64,000 nt of DNA from Geodermatophilus marinus (GCF_003428645.1 NZ_QVQH01000006.1:184909-248908), one strand, 5' to 3'. Positions 1 through 8,859 are shown, numbered from the stretch's first letter. Notes: generated by a model from the letters alone, not told the origin. Translations and numbers: made by a program.

Positions 1-370
1 ACCGGGCACCCCCGGTGGCCGTGGGGAGCTCGGCCGCCGCCCGCGCCGAGGCGGCGGGACCGGCGTCGGTGGCCAGCAGGTCCGCGGCCTCGAGGTCGAC
101 CAGCAACCCGGTGTCGACCAGCGCCCGCAGCACGGCGTCCACCGCGGTGGGGTCGTGCCCGTCGCGCACCGCGTCGGCGACCACGGCGCGCCAGGTGCGG
201 CGGCCGTCGAGCCCGCGGAGCAGGCGCTCGAGCGCACCGGTGGCGGGGGAGACCACCACCCCGTCGGTCGAGTCGACGCCGCCCACCTGGAGGGCCGGAC
301 CGTCCGCGCCGCCGGGCAGGCGCAGCACCGGCACGGTCGGGGGCAGCAGCGGGTGGGAGGTGTCGGTCAC
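1..370 (-). CDS. ThiF-like / cyclodehydratase-related protein, N-terminal part only
   Basis: Reading down from a GTG at 370, about 123 residues stay open to the left edge, so the gene is cut by the window. The visible part has a Pro/Leu-rich start (TVPVLRLPGG) followed by a compact helix-rich segment (GALERLLRGLDGRRT, then AVVADAVRDGHD and DAVLRALVDTGLLVD) that looks like a small winged-helix. That layout fits the N-terminus of actinobacterial ThiF-family adenylyltransferases that lie beside DUF5679 and YgjP-type metallopeptidase genes. The catalytic E1-like domain would lie outside the window, so the assignment rests mostly on context and is tentative. No strong ribosome binding site precedes the GTG. 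Confidence 0.4.
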   Translation of the reverse strand, partial: MTDTSHPLLPPTVPVLRLPGGADGPALQVGGVDSTDGVVVSPATGALERLLRGLDGRRTWRAVVADAVRDGHDPTAVDAVLRALVDTGLLVDLEAADLLATDAGPAASARAAAELPTATGGAR

Positions 371-421
371 CGGGGGAGGGTGGCAGGGGCCGGACCGGTC
401 GCGGGGCCGTCGCCCGGGGCC

Positions 422-983
422 TGTGGACGACGACGGCGGCGCCCGCGGTGCGGTGCGCCGCCGTCGGATCCGTCCCGCGCCCCGCCGCGGGCCTGCGGGG
501 GGGGGCTCCTCCCGGCTCAGGCCTTGCCGAGGATCCGGTTCATCTTGGTGCCGCAGACCGGGCAGGTGCCCTGGGCCATGCGGCGGCCCGACTCGCTGAC
601 CTTGACCTCGCCGTCGAAGTCCCGCTTCTCCTTGCACTTCACGCAGTAGCCGTTGTAGCTGTCCGCCACGCTGCTCCCTCCTCGCGCTCCCCGGCGCCCG
701 ACCCGGGTGCCGTGGGGCGGAACGGTACCCGGGTCGCCGGACATGTCCCGGAGCCGACCGGGCGGTCGCCCGCGCCCGCTGTCCACGGCTTGTGGACAGC
801 GGTGTGGACAGGGTGGGGACCGCGGCCCCGGAGCTGTGCGGAACCGGGGGACGGGCCGGCCCCCGGCCGGGTGGGGGGCCCGGCGACACGCGTGCCCAGC
901 TGCGGGTATCCGGTCCCCGGGGGCTGTGGACGGCGGTGGCCCACCCGGTCCCCCGACCCGCGCGGCCCGCCTGCGTGTCCACC
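422..983. promoter_or_regulatory. Cluster of DnaA-box-like 9-mers
   Basis: Six sequences close to the actinobacterial DnaA box TTGTCCACA occur here on both strands: TGTGGACGA at 422, CTGTCCACG at 779, TGTGGACAG at 791 and 803, TGTGGACGG at 925 and GTGTCCACC at 975. They match at roughly 6 to 8 of 9 positions. The pair at 779-799 also forms an inverted repeat. No dnaA, dnaN or AT-rich unwinding element is visible, so an origin is unlikely. The longest gene-free part of this stretch is 670-1057. Confidence 0.35.
517..669 (-). CDS. DUF5679 zinc-ribbon-like small protein
   Basis: A 50-residue protein with two Cys pairs (YCVKC at residues 8-12 and CPVCG at 36-40) spaced as in a small zinc ribbon, and a basic middle segment ([10 protein letters not shown]). 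This matches the DUF5679 family, which is conserved in Actinomycetota and usually annotated as a protein of unknown function. The GTG start at 669 is supported by a strong GAGGAGGGAG ribosome binding site just upstream. It lies between the ThiF-like gene and a divergent metallopeptidase gene, the usual neighbourhood of the family. Zinc binding is inferred from the Cys pairs. Confidence 0.85.
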   Translation of the reverse strand: MADSYNGYCVKCKEKRDFDGEVKVSESGRRMAQGTCPVCGTKMNRILGKA

Positions 984-1057
984 GTCCGTGCGACATGCAC
1001 CCGAGCGGGTGCAGGGCCGGCTCACGCGGCGGCCGGCCGTCACCTACGGTCTCCCCC

Positions 1058-1678
1058 GTGCCCGGTTCGACCCCCGACTCCCCGGACTCCCGCGTCCCGG
1101 CCGCTGCCCCGGCCCGGTCGCCGCGCACCGTCCCCGCGGTGCCCGATCGCGTCGAGGTCCGGCGCAGCACGCGCCGGCGTCGCACGGTGACCGCCTACCG
1201 CGAGTCGGGCCGCACCGTCGTCCTCATCCCCGCGGCCTTCACACCCGCGGAGGAGCGCCGCTGGGTGGCGCAGATGGTGGCCAAGCTGCAGACCCGCGAG
1301 GAGCGCCGCCGCCGCTCGCTCGGCGGGGACGACGACCTCATGGCCCGGGCGCGGGCGCTGTCGCTGGCGCACCTGGACGGCGTGCCCGAGCCGGCCAGCG
1401 TCCGCTGGGTGGACAACCAGCAGCGCCGCTGGGGGTCGTGCACGCCGGCCGACCGCAGCATCCGGCTCTCCAGCCGGCTGCGCGCCATGCCCGAGTACGT
1501 CGTCGACTACGTCCTGGTCCACGAACTGGCCCACCTCGTCGAGCCCAGCCACTCGACGGCGTTCTGGGCGCTCGTGGCCCGCTACCCCCGCGCCGAGCGG
1601 GCGCGGGGGTTCCTCGAGGGGATCGAGCAGGCGTCGGGCGAGCCGGCCGGCCGCCCGGAGGGCGACGCGGTCGACTGA
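1058..1678 (+). CDS. YgjP/M48-type zinc metallopeptidase
   Basis: 206 residues. The HExxH zinc motif is H155-E-L-A-H159, followed by EPSHS with a third probable ligand, and preceded by the family signature RRWGSC near residue 130. These are marks of the YgjP-like (DUF45) metallopeptidases. An N-terminal Pro/Ala-rich stretch of about 30 residues is poorly conserved in character. The GTG at 1058 was chosen because a -10 element TACGGT (1045-1050) ends 7 nt before it, implying leaderless translation; a later GTG at 1138 is possible. Physiological substrate is unknown. Confidence 0.85.
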   Translation: MPGSTPDSPDSRVPAAAPARSPRTVPAVPDRVEVRRSTRRRRTVTAYRESGRTVVLIPAAFTPAEERRWVAQMVAKLQTREERRRRSLGGDDDLMARARALSLAHLDGVPEPASVRWVDNQQRRWGSCTPADRSIRLSSRLRAMPEYVVDYVLVHELAHLVEPSHSTAFWALVARYPRAERARGFLEGIEQASGEPAGRPEGDAVD

Positions 1679-1758
1679 CCGTGCCGTGCGGCGGTCCGCC
1701 CGGGCGCCCGGCGGGCCGCACCGGGGCCGCCGGCCCCGGTGCGGGACGTGCCGTCGGG

Positions 1759-3213
1759 TCAGCCCTGCCCGTCCCGGCGGTCCGGGTCGTCGTCCCCGCC
1801 CCGTTCCGGGTCCCCGGGAGCGGAGCCGCCCGGTGCGCCACCCCCGGTGTCGCCGGGGGCGGCGTCCGCGCGGTCGTCGTCGCCGCCCTGCGGCTGGTCC
1901 CCGGTCTCGGCGGTGAGCGCCTGCAGCTCGTCGTCCAGGCCCTGGCGGGCCACGAAGTCGAGCGGCTCGTCGAGGTCGTCGGAGGTGGGCAGCAGGTCGG
2001 GGTGCGACCACAGCCGGTCGCGCGCCGCGCTGCCGTGCTGCTGGGCCATGGCCCCCCACACCGTCGCGGCGTCCCGCAGCCTCCGCGGCCGCAGTTGCAG
2101 GCCGACGAGGGTGGCGAAGGTCTGCTCGGCCGGACCGCCCGAGGCCCGGCGCCGGCGCATCGTCTCGGCCAGCGCGCCGTGGCCCGGGAGGCGCTCGGCG
2201 GCGGCCGCGGCGACCACCGCGTCCACCCAGCCCTCGACCAGCGCCAGCAGGGTCTCCAGCCGGCGCAGCGCCATCTGCTGCTCCGGCGTCTCCTCCGGCT
2301 CCAGCAGGCCGCTGCCGAGCAGCGCCTGGATGCTCTCGGGGTTGGTCGGGTCGATCCCGCCTATGGAGCCCATCGCCTCGGAGAGGCCGCGCTCGATCGC
2401 CTCCCGGTCGATGGTGATGCCGCGGGCGTAGGCGTGCACGGCGTCGGCCAGCTGCTGGCGCAGCCACGGCACGTGGGCGAACAGGCGCAGCGACCCGGCC
2501 TCGCGCAGCGCCAGGAACAGCCGCACCTCGTCGGCGGGCCGGTCGAGGCCCGCCGCGAACTCGGCGACGTTCTGCGGCACCAGGACGCCGGTGCCCTCGG
2601 GGGCCAGCGGCAACCCGATCTCGGTCCCGGTGAGGACCTCTCCCGAGAGCCGGCCGAGGGCCTGGCCGATCTGCGCGCCGAACATGAGCCCGCCGACCCG
2701 CCCCATGATCCCGGCGAGCGGGCCGGCCATGGCCGCGGCCTCGGGCGGCAGGGCGCTGGTCATCGCGCCGGTCACCCGCTCGGCGAGGGGGTCGATCAGC
2801 CTGGCCCACTCCGGCAGGGTCTGCTCGAGCCACTCCACCCGCGACCAGGCCACGGCGCGCTCGACCCCGGAGGGCAGGTCGGTGACCTGGTCCAGCCACA
2901 GGTCGGCCAGGCGCAGCGCCTCGGTCGCGGCGCCCCGCTCGGCGTCGGACGACGGCTGCGAGCCGGTGGCCAGGGTGCTGATGGCCCCCTGCCGGGCGAG
3001 GTCCCAGTTCACCGGGCCGCCGGACCAGTTCATCAGCTTCTGCAGCTCGGCGAACAGCGGCATCTTGCCGAGCAGGTCCTCCGGCGTGCCGGCCCCGGGG
3101 CCGCCGCCGAAGAGCGCCCCGAAGCCGAACGGGTCGTTGCCCCCGGGACCCGGCTGGTCGCGGCGCTCGGGATCGCGGTCGGGCATGCCGAAGCCGAAGG
3201 GCAGGTCGCTCAT
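1759..3213 (-). CDS. Zincin-like protein (DUF2342 / TIGR03624 family)
   Basis: 484 residues. A Gly/Phe-rich N-terminus (about 1-45) leads into an all-alpha domain typical of actinobacterial putative hydrolases related to the F420-associated DUF2342 zincins. The segment corresponding to the metal site reads ALVEGWVDAVV, so the His expected in the related EGH motif is Trp here and catalysis is doubtful. The C-terminal 60 residues are acidic and Gly/Pro-rich, probably disordered. The ATG at 3213 lies 6 nt after a -10 element TACCGT (3225-3220), so the mRNA is probably leaderless. It is divergent from the PDZ-Lon gene at 3355. Confidence 0.8.
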   Translation of the reverse strand: MSDLPFGFGMPDRDPERRDQPGPGGNDPFGFGALFGGGPGAGTPEDLLGKMPLFAELQKLMNWSGGPVNWDLARQGAISTLATGSQPSSDAERGAATEALRLADLWLDQVTDLPSGVERAVAWSRVEWLEQTLPEWARLIDPLAERVTGAMTSALPPEAAAMAGPLAGIMGRVGGLMFGAQIGQALGRLSGEVLTGTEIGLPLAPEGTGVLVPQNVAEFAAGLDRPADEVRLFLALREAGSLRLFAHVPWLRQQLADAVHAYARGITIDREAIERGLSEAMGSIGGIDPTNPESIQALLGSGLLEPEETPEQQMALRRLETLLALVEGWVDAVVAAAAAERLPGHGALAETMRRRRASGGPAEQTFATLVGLQLRPRRLRDAATVWGAMAQQHGSAARDRLWSHPDLLPTSDDLDEPLDFVARQGLDDELQALTAETGDQPQGGDDDRADAAPGDTGGGAPGGSAPGDPERGGDDDPDRRDGQG

Positions 3214-3354
3214 GCCCCCACGGTAGACGCGTGATCTCCCGGTGGAGGGCTCGTCCGCCCTGGGCGGACGGAGGGCGGCCGGCCCCGTCCGGAGGCTCGC
3301 GCCGGGCGTGCGAGGCGTGAGGGGGACGGGGTCCTTTCTCTAGGCTGGCCGGTC

Positions 3355-4377
3355 GTGACCCGTCGGATCGCCGTCCTCAGCGTCGGTGTCGTGCTGCTGG
3401 TGGTGTTCGGCGTGCTCGGCGCGGCGGTGCCGGTGCCCTACGTCGCCCAGGTGCCGGGGCCGACCTTCGACACGCTCGGCGACGTCGAGGGGGAGCCGAT
3501 CATCGGCGTCGACGGCCGCGACCGCAACGAGGTGTCCGGGGAGCTGACCCTCACCACCGTCGGGGTCAGCCGGGCCGGGCTGAGCCTGGTGGAGGCGGTG
3601 CAGGGCTGGTTCGACGACGAGGTCAGCGTCGTCCCGGAGGAGACGGTGTACCCCTCCGACCGGACGGAGGAGGAGACCCGGCAGGCCAACCGCCAGGCGT
3701 TCCTCACCTCCGAGGAGGCGGCGGAGGCCGCGGCGCTGGGCGAGCTCGGCTACCCGACCAAGGTCGTCGTCCGGGGGCTGGCCGAGGACTCGCCGTCCGA
3801 GGGGGTCCTGCAGGAGGGGGACGCCATCGAGAGCGTCGACGGGCAGCCGACCCCCGACCTGGCCGCCCTCGACGAGGTGCTCACCGGTATCCCGGGCGGC
3901 ACGGAGGTGCCGGTCACCTACACCCGGCTCGGCGAGGCGACGACCGCGACGGTGACCACCCGGGCGGCCGAGGACGGCTCCGGCTCGCGGCTCGGCGTGC
4001 TGGTCCGCGAGCAGCCGCACGCGCCGTTCGACGTCGACATCCAGGTGGAGGACGTCGGCGGCCCCTCCGCGGGGCTGATGCTGACCCTCGGCATCCTCGA
4101 CCTCGTCGGCGACGAGGACCTGACCGGCGGCGCCTCGATCGCCGGGACCGGGACCATCGCTCCCGACGGGACGGTCGGGCCGATCGGCGGCGTCCAGCTG
4201 AAGATGGTCGCCGCCGCCGACATCGGGGCCGAGCTGTTCCTCGTCCCGGCCGACAACTGCGCCGAGGCGCTCGCCGCCCCGCAGCCGGGGCTGACCACCG
4301 CCCGGGTGGCGACCCTGGACGACGCCCTCCGGGCCCTGGAGGACGTCCGGGCCGGGCGGACGCCGGAGCCGTGCTGA
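3355..4377 (+). CDS. PDZ-Lon-like secreted/membrane-anchored serine protease (YlbL type)
   Basis: 340 residues. An N-terminal hydrophobic helix (about 5-25) acts as signal anchor. A PDZ domain follows (about 120-210, with GVLQEGDAIESVDG), then a Lon-type protease domain. The catalytic dyad is Ser238 in DVGGPSAGLM and Lys283 in GVQLKMVAA; the 45-residue spacing is normal for Lon peptidases. The family acts outside the membrane and is distinct from cytosolic Lon. The GTG at 3355 lies 8 nt after TAGGCT (3341-3346), suggesting a leaderless transcript. Next to UPF0182, a standard actinobacterial arrangement. Confidence 0.9.
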   Translation: MTRRIAVLSVGVVLLVVFGVLGAAVPVPYVAQVPGPTFDTLGDVEGEPIIGVDGRDRNEVSGELTLTTVGVSRAGLSLVEAVQGWFDDEVSVVPEETVYPSDRTEEETRQANRQAFLTSEEAAEAAALGELGYPTKVVVRGLAEDSPSEGVLQEGDAIESVDGQPTPDLAALDEVLTGIPGGTEVPVTYTRLGEATTATVTTRAAEDGSGSRLGVLVREQPHAPFDVDIQVEDVGGPSAGLMLTLGILDLVGDEDLTGGASIAGTGTIAPDGTVGPIGGVQLKMVAAADIGAELFLVPADNCAEALAAPQPGLTTARVATLDDALRALEDVRAGRTPEPC

Positions 4378-4380
4378 CCG

Positions 4381-4464
4381 GGCGGCAGCGCCGCCTCCCG
4401 GAGGGCGCGGGTCCGGGGGTGCGCAGCCCCGGCGGCCTGCCTCGTGGGGGATGCTGGCCGCCGG
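4381..4464 (+). terminator. Hairpins after the PDZ-Lon gene
   Basis: Two stem-loops follow the stop codon: GGCGGC-AGC-GCCGCC at 4381-4395 and CCGGCGGCC paired with GGCCGCCGG (4429-4437 with 4456-4464, 18-nt loop). Neither has a T-tract, as is common in GC-rich actinobacteria. A small GGGCCC-TCCG-GGGCCC hairpin near 4549 lies in the leader of the next gene. Confidence 0.5.
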
Positions 4465-4612
4465 AGGCGGTGCGGGAACCTGCAGCGCCCCCGTCCGTTG
4501 GATTCGGATGATCGGGCGAAGTCGGAACGGCTCGTCTCGTAAGTCCCCGGGCCCTCCGGGGCCCAGCTCCGTGGCTGCCCGCCACGACCGCATCACCTGA
4601 AGGAGTCCGCTC

Positions 4613-7549
4613 GTGGCCATGCGGCCCCCCGTGTCCGTGCCGGCACTGTCCCGGCGCGCCAAGGTGGTCATCGGGGCCATCGCCGTGCTGCTGGTCCTGT
4701 TCACGGCCATCGGGACCCTCACCAACGTCTACGTCGACTACCTGTGGTTCGACGAGACGGGGTACACCGAGGTCTTCTGGACCGAGCTGCAGACCCGCGC
4801 CCTGCTGTTCGCCGTCGCGGGCATCGCCACCGGCGGGCTCACCGCCCTGGCGATCTACCTCGCGTACCGGTTCCGCCCCACGTTCCGGCCCATGTCGCTG
4901 GAGCAGCAGAACCTGGAGCGCTACCGCCAGTCGCTCGAGCCGCGCCGCACCCTCGTGCTCACCGCCGTGGCCGTGGTGCTCGGCCTCTTCGCCGGCTTCA
5001 CCGCGCAGGGCAACTGGGAGACGTGGCTGGAGTTCCGGCACGTCACGCCGTTCGGCCGGACCGACCCGCAGTTCGGCCTCGACCTGTCCTTCTTCGTCTT
5101 CGAGTACCCCTTCTACCGGCTGCTGCTGGGCTTCGGCTTCGCCATCGTGCTGCTGGCGCTGATCGGCTCGCTGCTGACGCACTACGTCTTCGGCGGGCTG
5201 CGCCTGCAGACGCCGGGGCAGAAGCTGACCGGCGCGGCGATGGTCCAGCTCTCGGTGCTGCTGGGCCTCTTCGTCGCCCTCAAGGCGGTGGCCTACTGGT
5301 TCGACCGGTACGGCCTGGTGTTCTCCGACCGCGGCGAGCTGTTCACCGGTGCCAGCTACACCGACATCAACGCCCTCCTGCCGGCCAAGACGATCCTCGT
5401 CTTCGCGGCGGCGGTCTGCGCGATCGCGTTCTTCGCCAACATCGTCGTCCGGAACTTCCGGCTGCCGGCGGCCGCCCTGGTGCTCCTCCTGCTGTCCAGC
5501 CTGGTGATCGGCGTGGCGTACCCGGCGATCGTGCAGCAGTTCGTCGTCCGGCCCAGCGCCGACCAGCGGGAGTCGGACTACATCGAGCGGGCGATCGCCT
5601 CCACGCGGGACGCCTACGACCTCACCGACGTGGAGTACGTCGACTACGCCCAGCAGAACACCGGGGACGAGGTGGACACGGAGGCGGTGCTCGCCGAGCT
5701 GCGCAACGACACCGAGACCATCCCCAACGCGCGGCTGCTGGACCCCAACGTCCTGTCCGACACGTTCACGGCGCGCCAGCAGATCCGCAACGTGTACGGC
5801 TTCCCGGAGAAGCTGGACATCGACCGGTACACGATCGACGGGGAGACCCAGGACTACGTCGTCGCCGTCCGCGAGCTGAACAGCGACGCGCTCAGCGAGA
5901 ACCAGCAGACCTGGATCAACCGGCACACGGTGTTCACCCACGGCAACGGCTTCGTGGCGGCGCCGGCCAACCAGGTGGTCGCCGGCCAGGAGGGCGGCGA
6001 GCCGAACTTCACCACCCGGGACCTGCCGGTCCGGGGCGACATCGAGGTCGAGCAGCCGCGGATCTACTACGGCGAGCTGATCGAGGACTACTCCGTCGTC
6101 GGGGCGCCCTCCGGCGCGGAGCCCCGCGAGTTCGACCTGCCCGAGGGCAGCGACGGCGAGGGGCAGATCAACAACACCTACGACGGCGAGGGTGGCGTCG
6201 CGATCGGCAGCTTCTTCCGCCAGCTGACGTTCGCGATCTACTACCGGGAGCGCAACTTCCTGCTCTCCAGCGCCGTCAACGACGCCTCGAAGGTGCTCTA
6301 CGTCCGCAACCCGCTCGAGCGGGTGGAGAAGGCCGCGCCGTTCCTCACCGTGGACGGCGACCCGTACCCGGCGGTCATCGACGGCCGGGTGACCTGGATC
6401 CTCGACGCCTACACGACGTCGGACTCCTACCCCTACGCGGAGCAGATGGAGCTCGGCGAGGCCGCGGCCGACGCGCTGACCGGCACCGGGACGACGGCGC
6501 TGCCGAACGAGACGTTCAACTACATCCGCAACTCGGTGAAGGCCACCGTCGACGCCTACGACGGGACGGTGCGGCTGTACGAGTGGGACGAGGACGACCC
6601 GGTCCTGAACACCTACATGGAGGCCTTCCCGGGCACCGTGCAGCCGCGGGCGGAGATGCCCGAGGCGCTCGTCGGCCACGTCCGCTACCCCGAGGACCTG
6701 TTCAAGGTGCAGCGGGACATCCTGACCCGGTACCACGTCAGCGACCCGATCGACTTCTACAACCAGAACGACCGCTGGCAGGTGCCGGCCGACCCGACGC
6801 AGGACACCCAGGAGCCGCAGCCGCCGTACTACATCCTGGCCCAGCGGCCCGGTGACCCGGCGGCGAGCTTCCAGCTGACCAGCGCGCTCAACGCGTTCCG
6901 CCGGGAGAACCTGTCGGCGTTCGTGTCGGCGTCCAGCGCGCCGGAGACGTACGGGCAGATGCAGGTGCTGGTGCTGCCGGGCAACACGCCCTTCCGCGGG
7001 CCGCAGCAGGTGCAGCAGTCCTTCATCACGAACAACCAGGTCCGGCCCGACCTCACGCTGTTCAACAGCGCCGAGTCCCGGGCGGTGTTCGGCAACCTGC
7101 TCACCCTGCCGATCGGCGAGGACGGCCTGCTCTACGTCGAGCCGCTGTACGTCGAGGGCACCGGCGAGAACTCCTTCCCGCTGCTGCAGAAGGTCCTGGT
7201 CAACTACGGCGACCGGGTCGGCTACGCCGACACCCTCGCCGAGGCGCTGGACCAGGTCTTCGGGGCCGGGGCGGGTGAGGCCGCGGCCGACAGCGACGAC
7301 ATCGCCGACACCACGGAGGACGCCGCGGAGCCCGAGCCGGCGCCGCAGCCGACCGAACCGACCGAGCCGGCGCCGGCGCCGGACGGTGTGCCGTTGGACC
7401 AGGCGGTGTCCGACCTGAACGCCGCGCTCGAGGCGCTGCGCCAGGCTCAGCAGAGCGGTGACTTCGCCGCCCAGGGGCAGGCGCTGGCCGACCTGCAGGC
7501 AGCGGTGGAGGCCTACCAGGCCGCCCAGGCGGCCCAGCCCACCGGCTGA
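4613..7549 (+). CDS. UPF0182 family large membrane protein
   Basis: 978 residues with about seven transmembrane helices in the first 330 residues (for example VVIGAIAVLLVLFTAIGTL, LLLGFGFAIVLLALIGSLL and ALVLLLLSSLVIGVAYPAI). A large soluble domain of about 550 residues follows, predicted outside the membrane. The C-terminal 90 residues are acidic and Pro/Ala-rich, ending in a probable coiled coil (ALEALRQAQQSGDF). Length and layout match UPF0182, a conserved actinobacterial family of unknown function. The GTG at 4613 has an AAGGAG ribosome binding site 7 nt upstream; an ATG two codons later is an alternative. Confidence 0.9.
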   Translation: MAMRPPVSVPALSRRAKVVIGAIAVLLVLFTAIGTLTNVYVDYLWFDETGYTEVFWTELQTRALLFAVAGIATGGLTALAIYLAYRFRPTFRPMSLEQQNLERYRQSLEPRRTLVLTAVAVVLGLFAGFTAQGNWETWLEFRHVTPFGRTDPQFGLDLSFFVFEYPFYRLLLGFGFAIVLLALIGSLLTHYVFGGLRLQTPGQKLTGAAMVQLSVLLGLFVALKAVAYWFDRYGLVFSDRGELFTGASYTDINALLPAKTILVFAAAVCAIAFFANIVVRNFRLPAAALVLLLLSSLVIGVAYPAIVQQFVVRPSADQRESDYIERAIASTRDAYDLTDVEYVDYAQQNTGDEVDTEAVLAELRNDTETIPNARLLDPNVLSDTFTARQQIRNVYGFPEKLDIDRYTIDGETQDYVVAVRELNSDALSENQQTWINRHTVFTHGNGFVAAPANQVVAGQEGGEPNFTTRDLPVRGDIEVEQPRIYYGELIEDYSVVGAPSGAEPREFDLPEGSDGEGQINNTYDGEGGVAIGSFFRQLTFAIYYRERNFLLSSAVNDASKVLYVRNPLERVEKAAPFLTVDGDPYPAVIDGRVTWILDAYTTSDSYPYAEQMELGEAAADALTGTGTTALPNETFNYIRNSVKATVDAYDGTVRLYEWDEDDPVLNTYMEAFPGTVQPRAEMPEALVGHVRYPEDLFKVQRDILTRYHVSDPIDFYNQNDRWQVPADPTQDTQEPQPPYYILAQRPGDPAASFQLTSALNAFRRENLSAFVSASSAPETYGQMQVLVLPGNTPFRGPQQVQQSFITNNQVRPDLTLFNSAESRAVFGNLLTLPIGEDGLLYVEPLYVEGTGENSFPLLQKVLVNYGDRVGYADTLAEALDQVFGAGAGEAAADSDDIADTTEDAAEPEPAPQPTEPTEPAPAPDGVPLDQAVSDLNAALEALRQAQQSGDFAAQGQALADLQAAVEAYQAAQAAQPTG

Positions 7550-7653
7550 CGCCGCACCCCACCGGTCCCCGCCCCGCCTCCGGGGGTGTGGCCGGCCCCA
7601 CCCGGGGCCCGGCTGCACGCCCGGAGGCGGCTGGGGTACGGTGGTCTCACCGA

Positions 7654-7727
7654 CGCGGGGTGGAGCAGCTCGGTAGCTCGCTGGGCTCATAACCCAGAGG
7701 TCGCAGGTTCGAATCCTGCCCCCGCTA
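7654..7727 (+). tRNA. Initiator tRNA-fMet (anticodon CAT)
   Basis: A 74-nt cloverleaf with an unpaired C1/T72 end of the acceptor stem and three consecutive G-C pairs in the anticodon stem (GGG-CTCATAA-CCC). Both are hallmarks of initiator rather than elongator tRNA-Met. CCA is not encoded (CGA follows A73). The promoter -10 TACGGT is at 7637-7642. An identical gene lies at 20007. Confidence 0.97.
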
Positions 7728-7733
7728 CGAGGC

Positions 7734-7768
7734 ACGAGGGCCCTCACAGTCACTGTGAGGGCCCTCGT
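7734..7768 (+). terminator. Terminator hairpin of tRNA-fMet copy 1
   Basis: A perfect inverted repeat: ACGAGGGCCCTCACAGT (7734-7750) pairs with 7752-7768 across one central base, so the innermost pairs form the loop. The equivalent hairpin behind copy 2 differs by a wobble pair and a one-pair deletion, so the structure is maintained. Confidence 0.85.
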
Positions 7769-8069
7769 CGTCCGCGCATCGATCTCGGCGGTTGGTCGAG
7801 AGATCCCGGTCACAGGGCGCTTGCAGCGGCCAGGACGTCGGCGGGCCGGCGATCGCCTGCTCCCGGTTCCCGGATGCGCCGGCGAGCGCGTGCAGGCCGG
7901 TGGTGCGGCAGTCGATCGGCTGGGTGTGGTGATCGTGGCCCGCCGCCGCACTCGACGTCCGTGTCGCGTCGCACGCCGCCCTGCTCGTGACGTTCGTCGA
8001 TGCTGCCGATCGGCGACCTGGGTCGGCCCGCCCGGATGAGCGCGGGCGGGCCGACCGAGCGCGCTTGGA
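7769..8069. other. Gene-free stretch behind tRNA copy 1
   Basis: About 80 bases are the diverged continuation of the tRNA duplication. The remaining 220 bases show no convincing gene on either strand; open frames here lack ribosome binding sites and family resemblance. Confidence 0.5.
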
Positions 8070-8747
8070 TCAAGCGGTGGCCCGAGCGCGGCCGACGGAG
8101 GGTGGGGTGGTCGGCGCCGTCCGCCGCTGCTCGGTCCACAGGGAGTAGCCGAGCCAGATCAGGGCCGCTCCGTACGGCACGGCGGCGTAGCGGCCGAGGG
8201 CGTGCGGCACCAGCGGGACCAGCAGCGTGCACGCCGCCCCGGCGACCAGCAGGGCGCCCGCCCCCCGGGACAGGACCCGCGCGCGGACGACGGCGCTGCC
8301 GAGCAGCACGCCGCCCAGCAGGTAGAGCGCGAACGACACCCCGCCCATGGCTCGCAGGGCGCCGAGGTCCACGTCGCCGCCGGTGTCGGCGAAGACCCCC
8401 AGGAAGCTGTCGACGAACGCCGGCGCCTCGGGGACCAGGGGCGGGAGGACGAAGGTCTCGGCGAAGGTGAAGGCCGTGGCCAGCAGGAAGAAGGTCCCGG
8501 TGAGCAGGTGGCCGACCAGACCGAGCACACCGGTCTCCTGCACCTGCCGGAGGTAGATCCCGGTCACCCCGATCAAGCCCAGGACGGCGAAGGCCAGCGT
8601 CATGGCGCCCACGATCAACCAGGCGCTGCCGGTGACGGCGGCAACGTCCTCGGTCGGGTGGACGAACTGGATGACGATGTAGAGCAGCCCGGCCAGGACC
8701 GCGGACAGGCCGCAAGCCCGGATGAGCCGAGACGTCGTGATGGCCAC
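8070..8747 (-). CDS. Membrane protein, predicted target of the adjacent LuxR regulator
   Basis: 225 residues with about six hydrophobic helices (for example GLSAVLAGLLYIVIQFV, LIVGAMTLAFAVLGLIGVTG, GTFFLLATAFTFAETF and FALYLLGGVLLGSAVV). I do not recognise the family with certainty; it resembles other small actinobacterial integral membrane proteins of unknown function. The GTG at 8747 has a GAGGAG ribosome binding site 7 nt upstream. The promoter (-10 TAGCGT, 8806-8801) is headed by a palindromic operator also found before the gene at 12111, so both genes probably answer to the regulator at 9218. Confidence 0.75.
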   Translation of the reverse strand: MAITTSRLIRACGLSAVLAGLLYIVIQFVHPTEDVAAVTGSAWLIVGAMTLAFAVLGLIGVTGIYLRQVQETGVLGLVGHLLTGTFFLLATAFTFAETFVLPPLVPEAPAFVDSFLGVFADTGGDVDLGALRAMGGVSFALYLLGGVLLGSAVVRARVLSRGAGALLVAGAACTLLVPLVPHALGRYAAVPYGAALIWLGYSLWTEQRRTAPTTPPSVGRARATA

Positions 8748-8800
8748 GGTCGATCTCCTCGTCCTGCGTCGGCCCGGGCCCGGTGCCCGGAGACGAGGCG

Positions 8801-8859
8801 ACGCTAGGGAGGAACCTGATGAGCGGTGATCACCACACGTGGTGATGCCGGTGGTGATT
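8801..8859 (-). promoter_or_regulatory. Promoter with palindromic LuxR/MalT operator (site 1)
   Basis: Read on the minus strand, a direct half-site ATCACCACC (8858-8850) precedes a dyad whose plus-strand sequence is ATCACCACACGTGGTGAT (8829-8846). Then come 22 nt and the -10 TAGCGT (8806-8801). The same order and the same 22-nt spacing occur at 11988-12044. Position next to the -35 region fits a class II activator. Bases 8860-9217 up to the regulator start carry no other recognisable feature. Confidence 0.7.

Larger units (their letters stand above)
7637..7845 (+). repeat. Duplicated tRNA-fMet unit, copy 1
   Basis: The tRNA gene, the hairpin behind it and roughly 80 further bases (including AGATCCCGGTCACAGGG near 7801) recur at about 19990-20200. 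The tRNA bodies are identical; the 3' flanks have diverged by substitutions and small indels. Upstream, only the -10 hexamer (TACGGT here, TATGGT in copy 2, each ending 12 nt before the tRNA) and CGACGCGGGG are shared. Confidence 0.75.

Noticed and set aside
779..811. Replication origin
   Set aside because: DnaA-box-like sites are imperfect and no dnaA, dnaN, gyrase gene or AT-rich stretch is present.
448..3234. Very long open frames antisense to the metallopeptidase and zincin genes
   Set aside because: Arg/Pro/Ala/Gly-rich translations typical of the antisense of GC-rich genes, with no family motifs. The recognised proteins explain the region.
3914..7951. 1345-residue frame opposite PDZ-Lon and UPF0182, running over the tRNA
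   Set aside because: It overlaps a tRNA and two well-supported genes. Composition is that of a reverse-complement shadow.
7755..8039. Short frame downstream of tRNA-fMet copy 1
   Set aside because: It starts inside the terminator hairpin, and the corresponding region of copy 2 does not preserve the frame.
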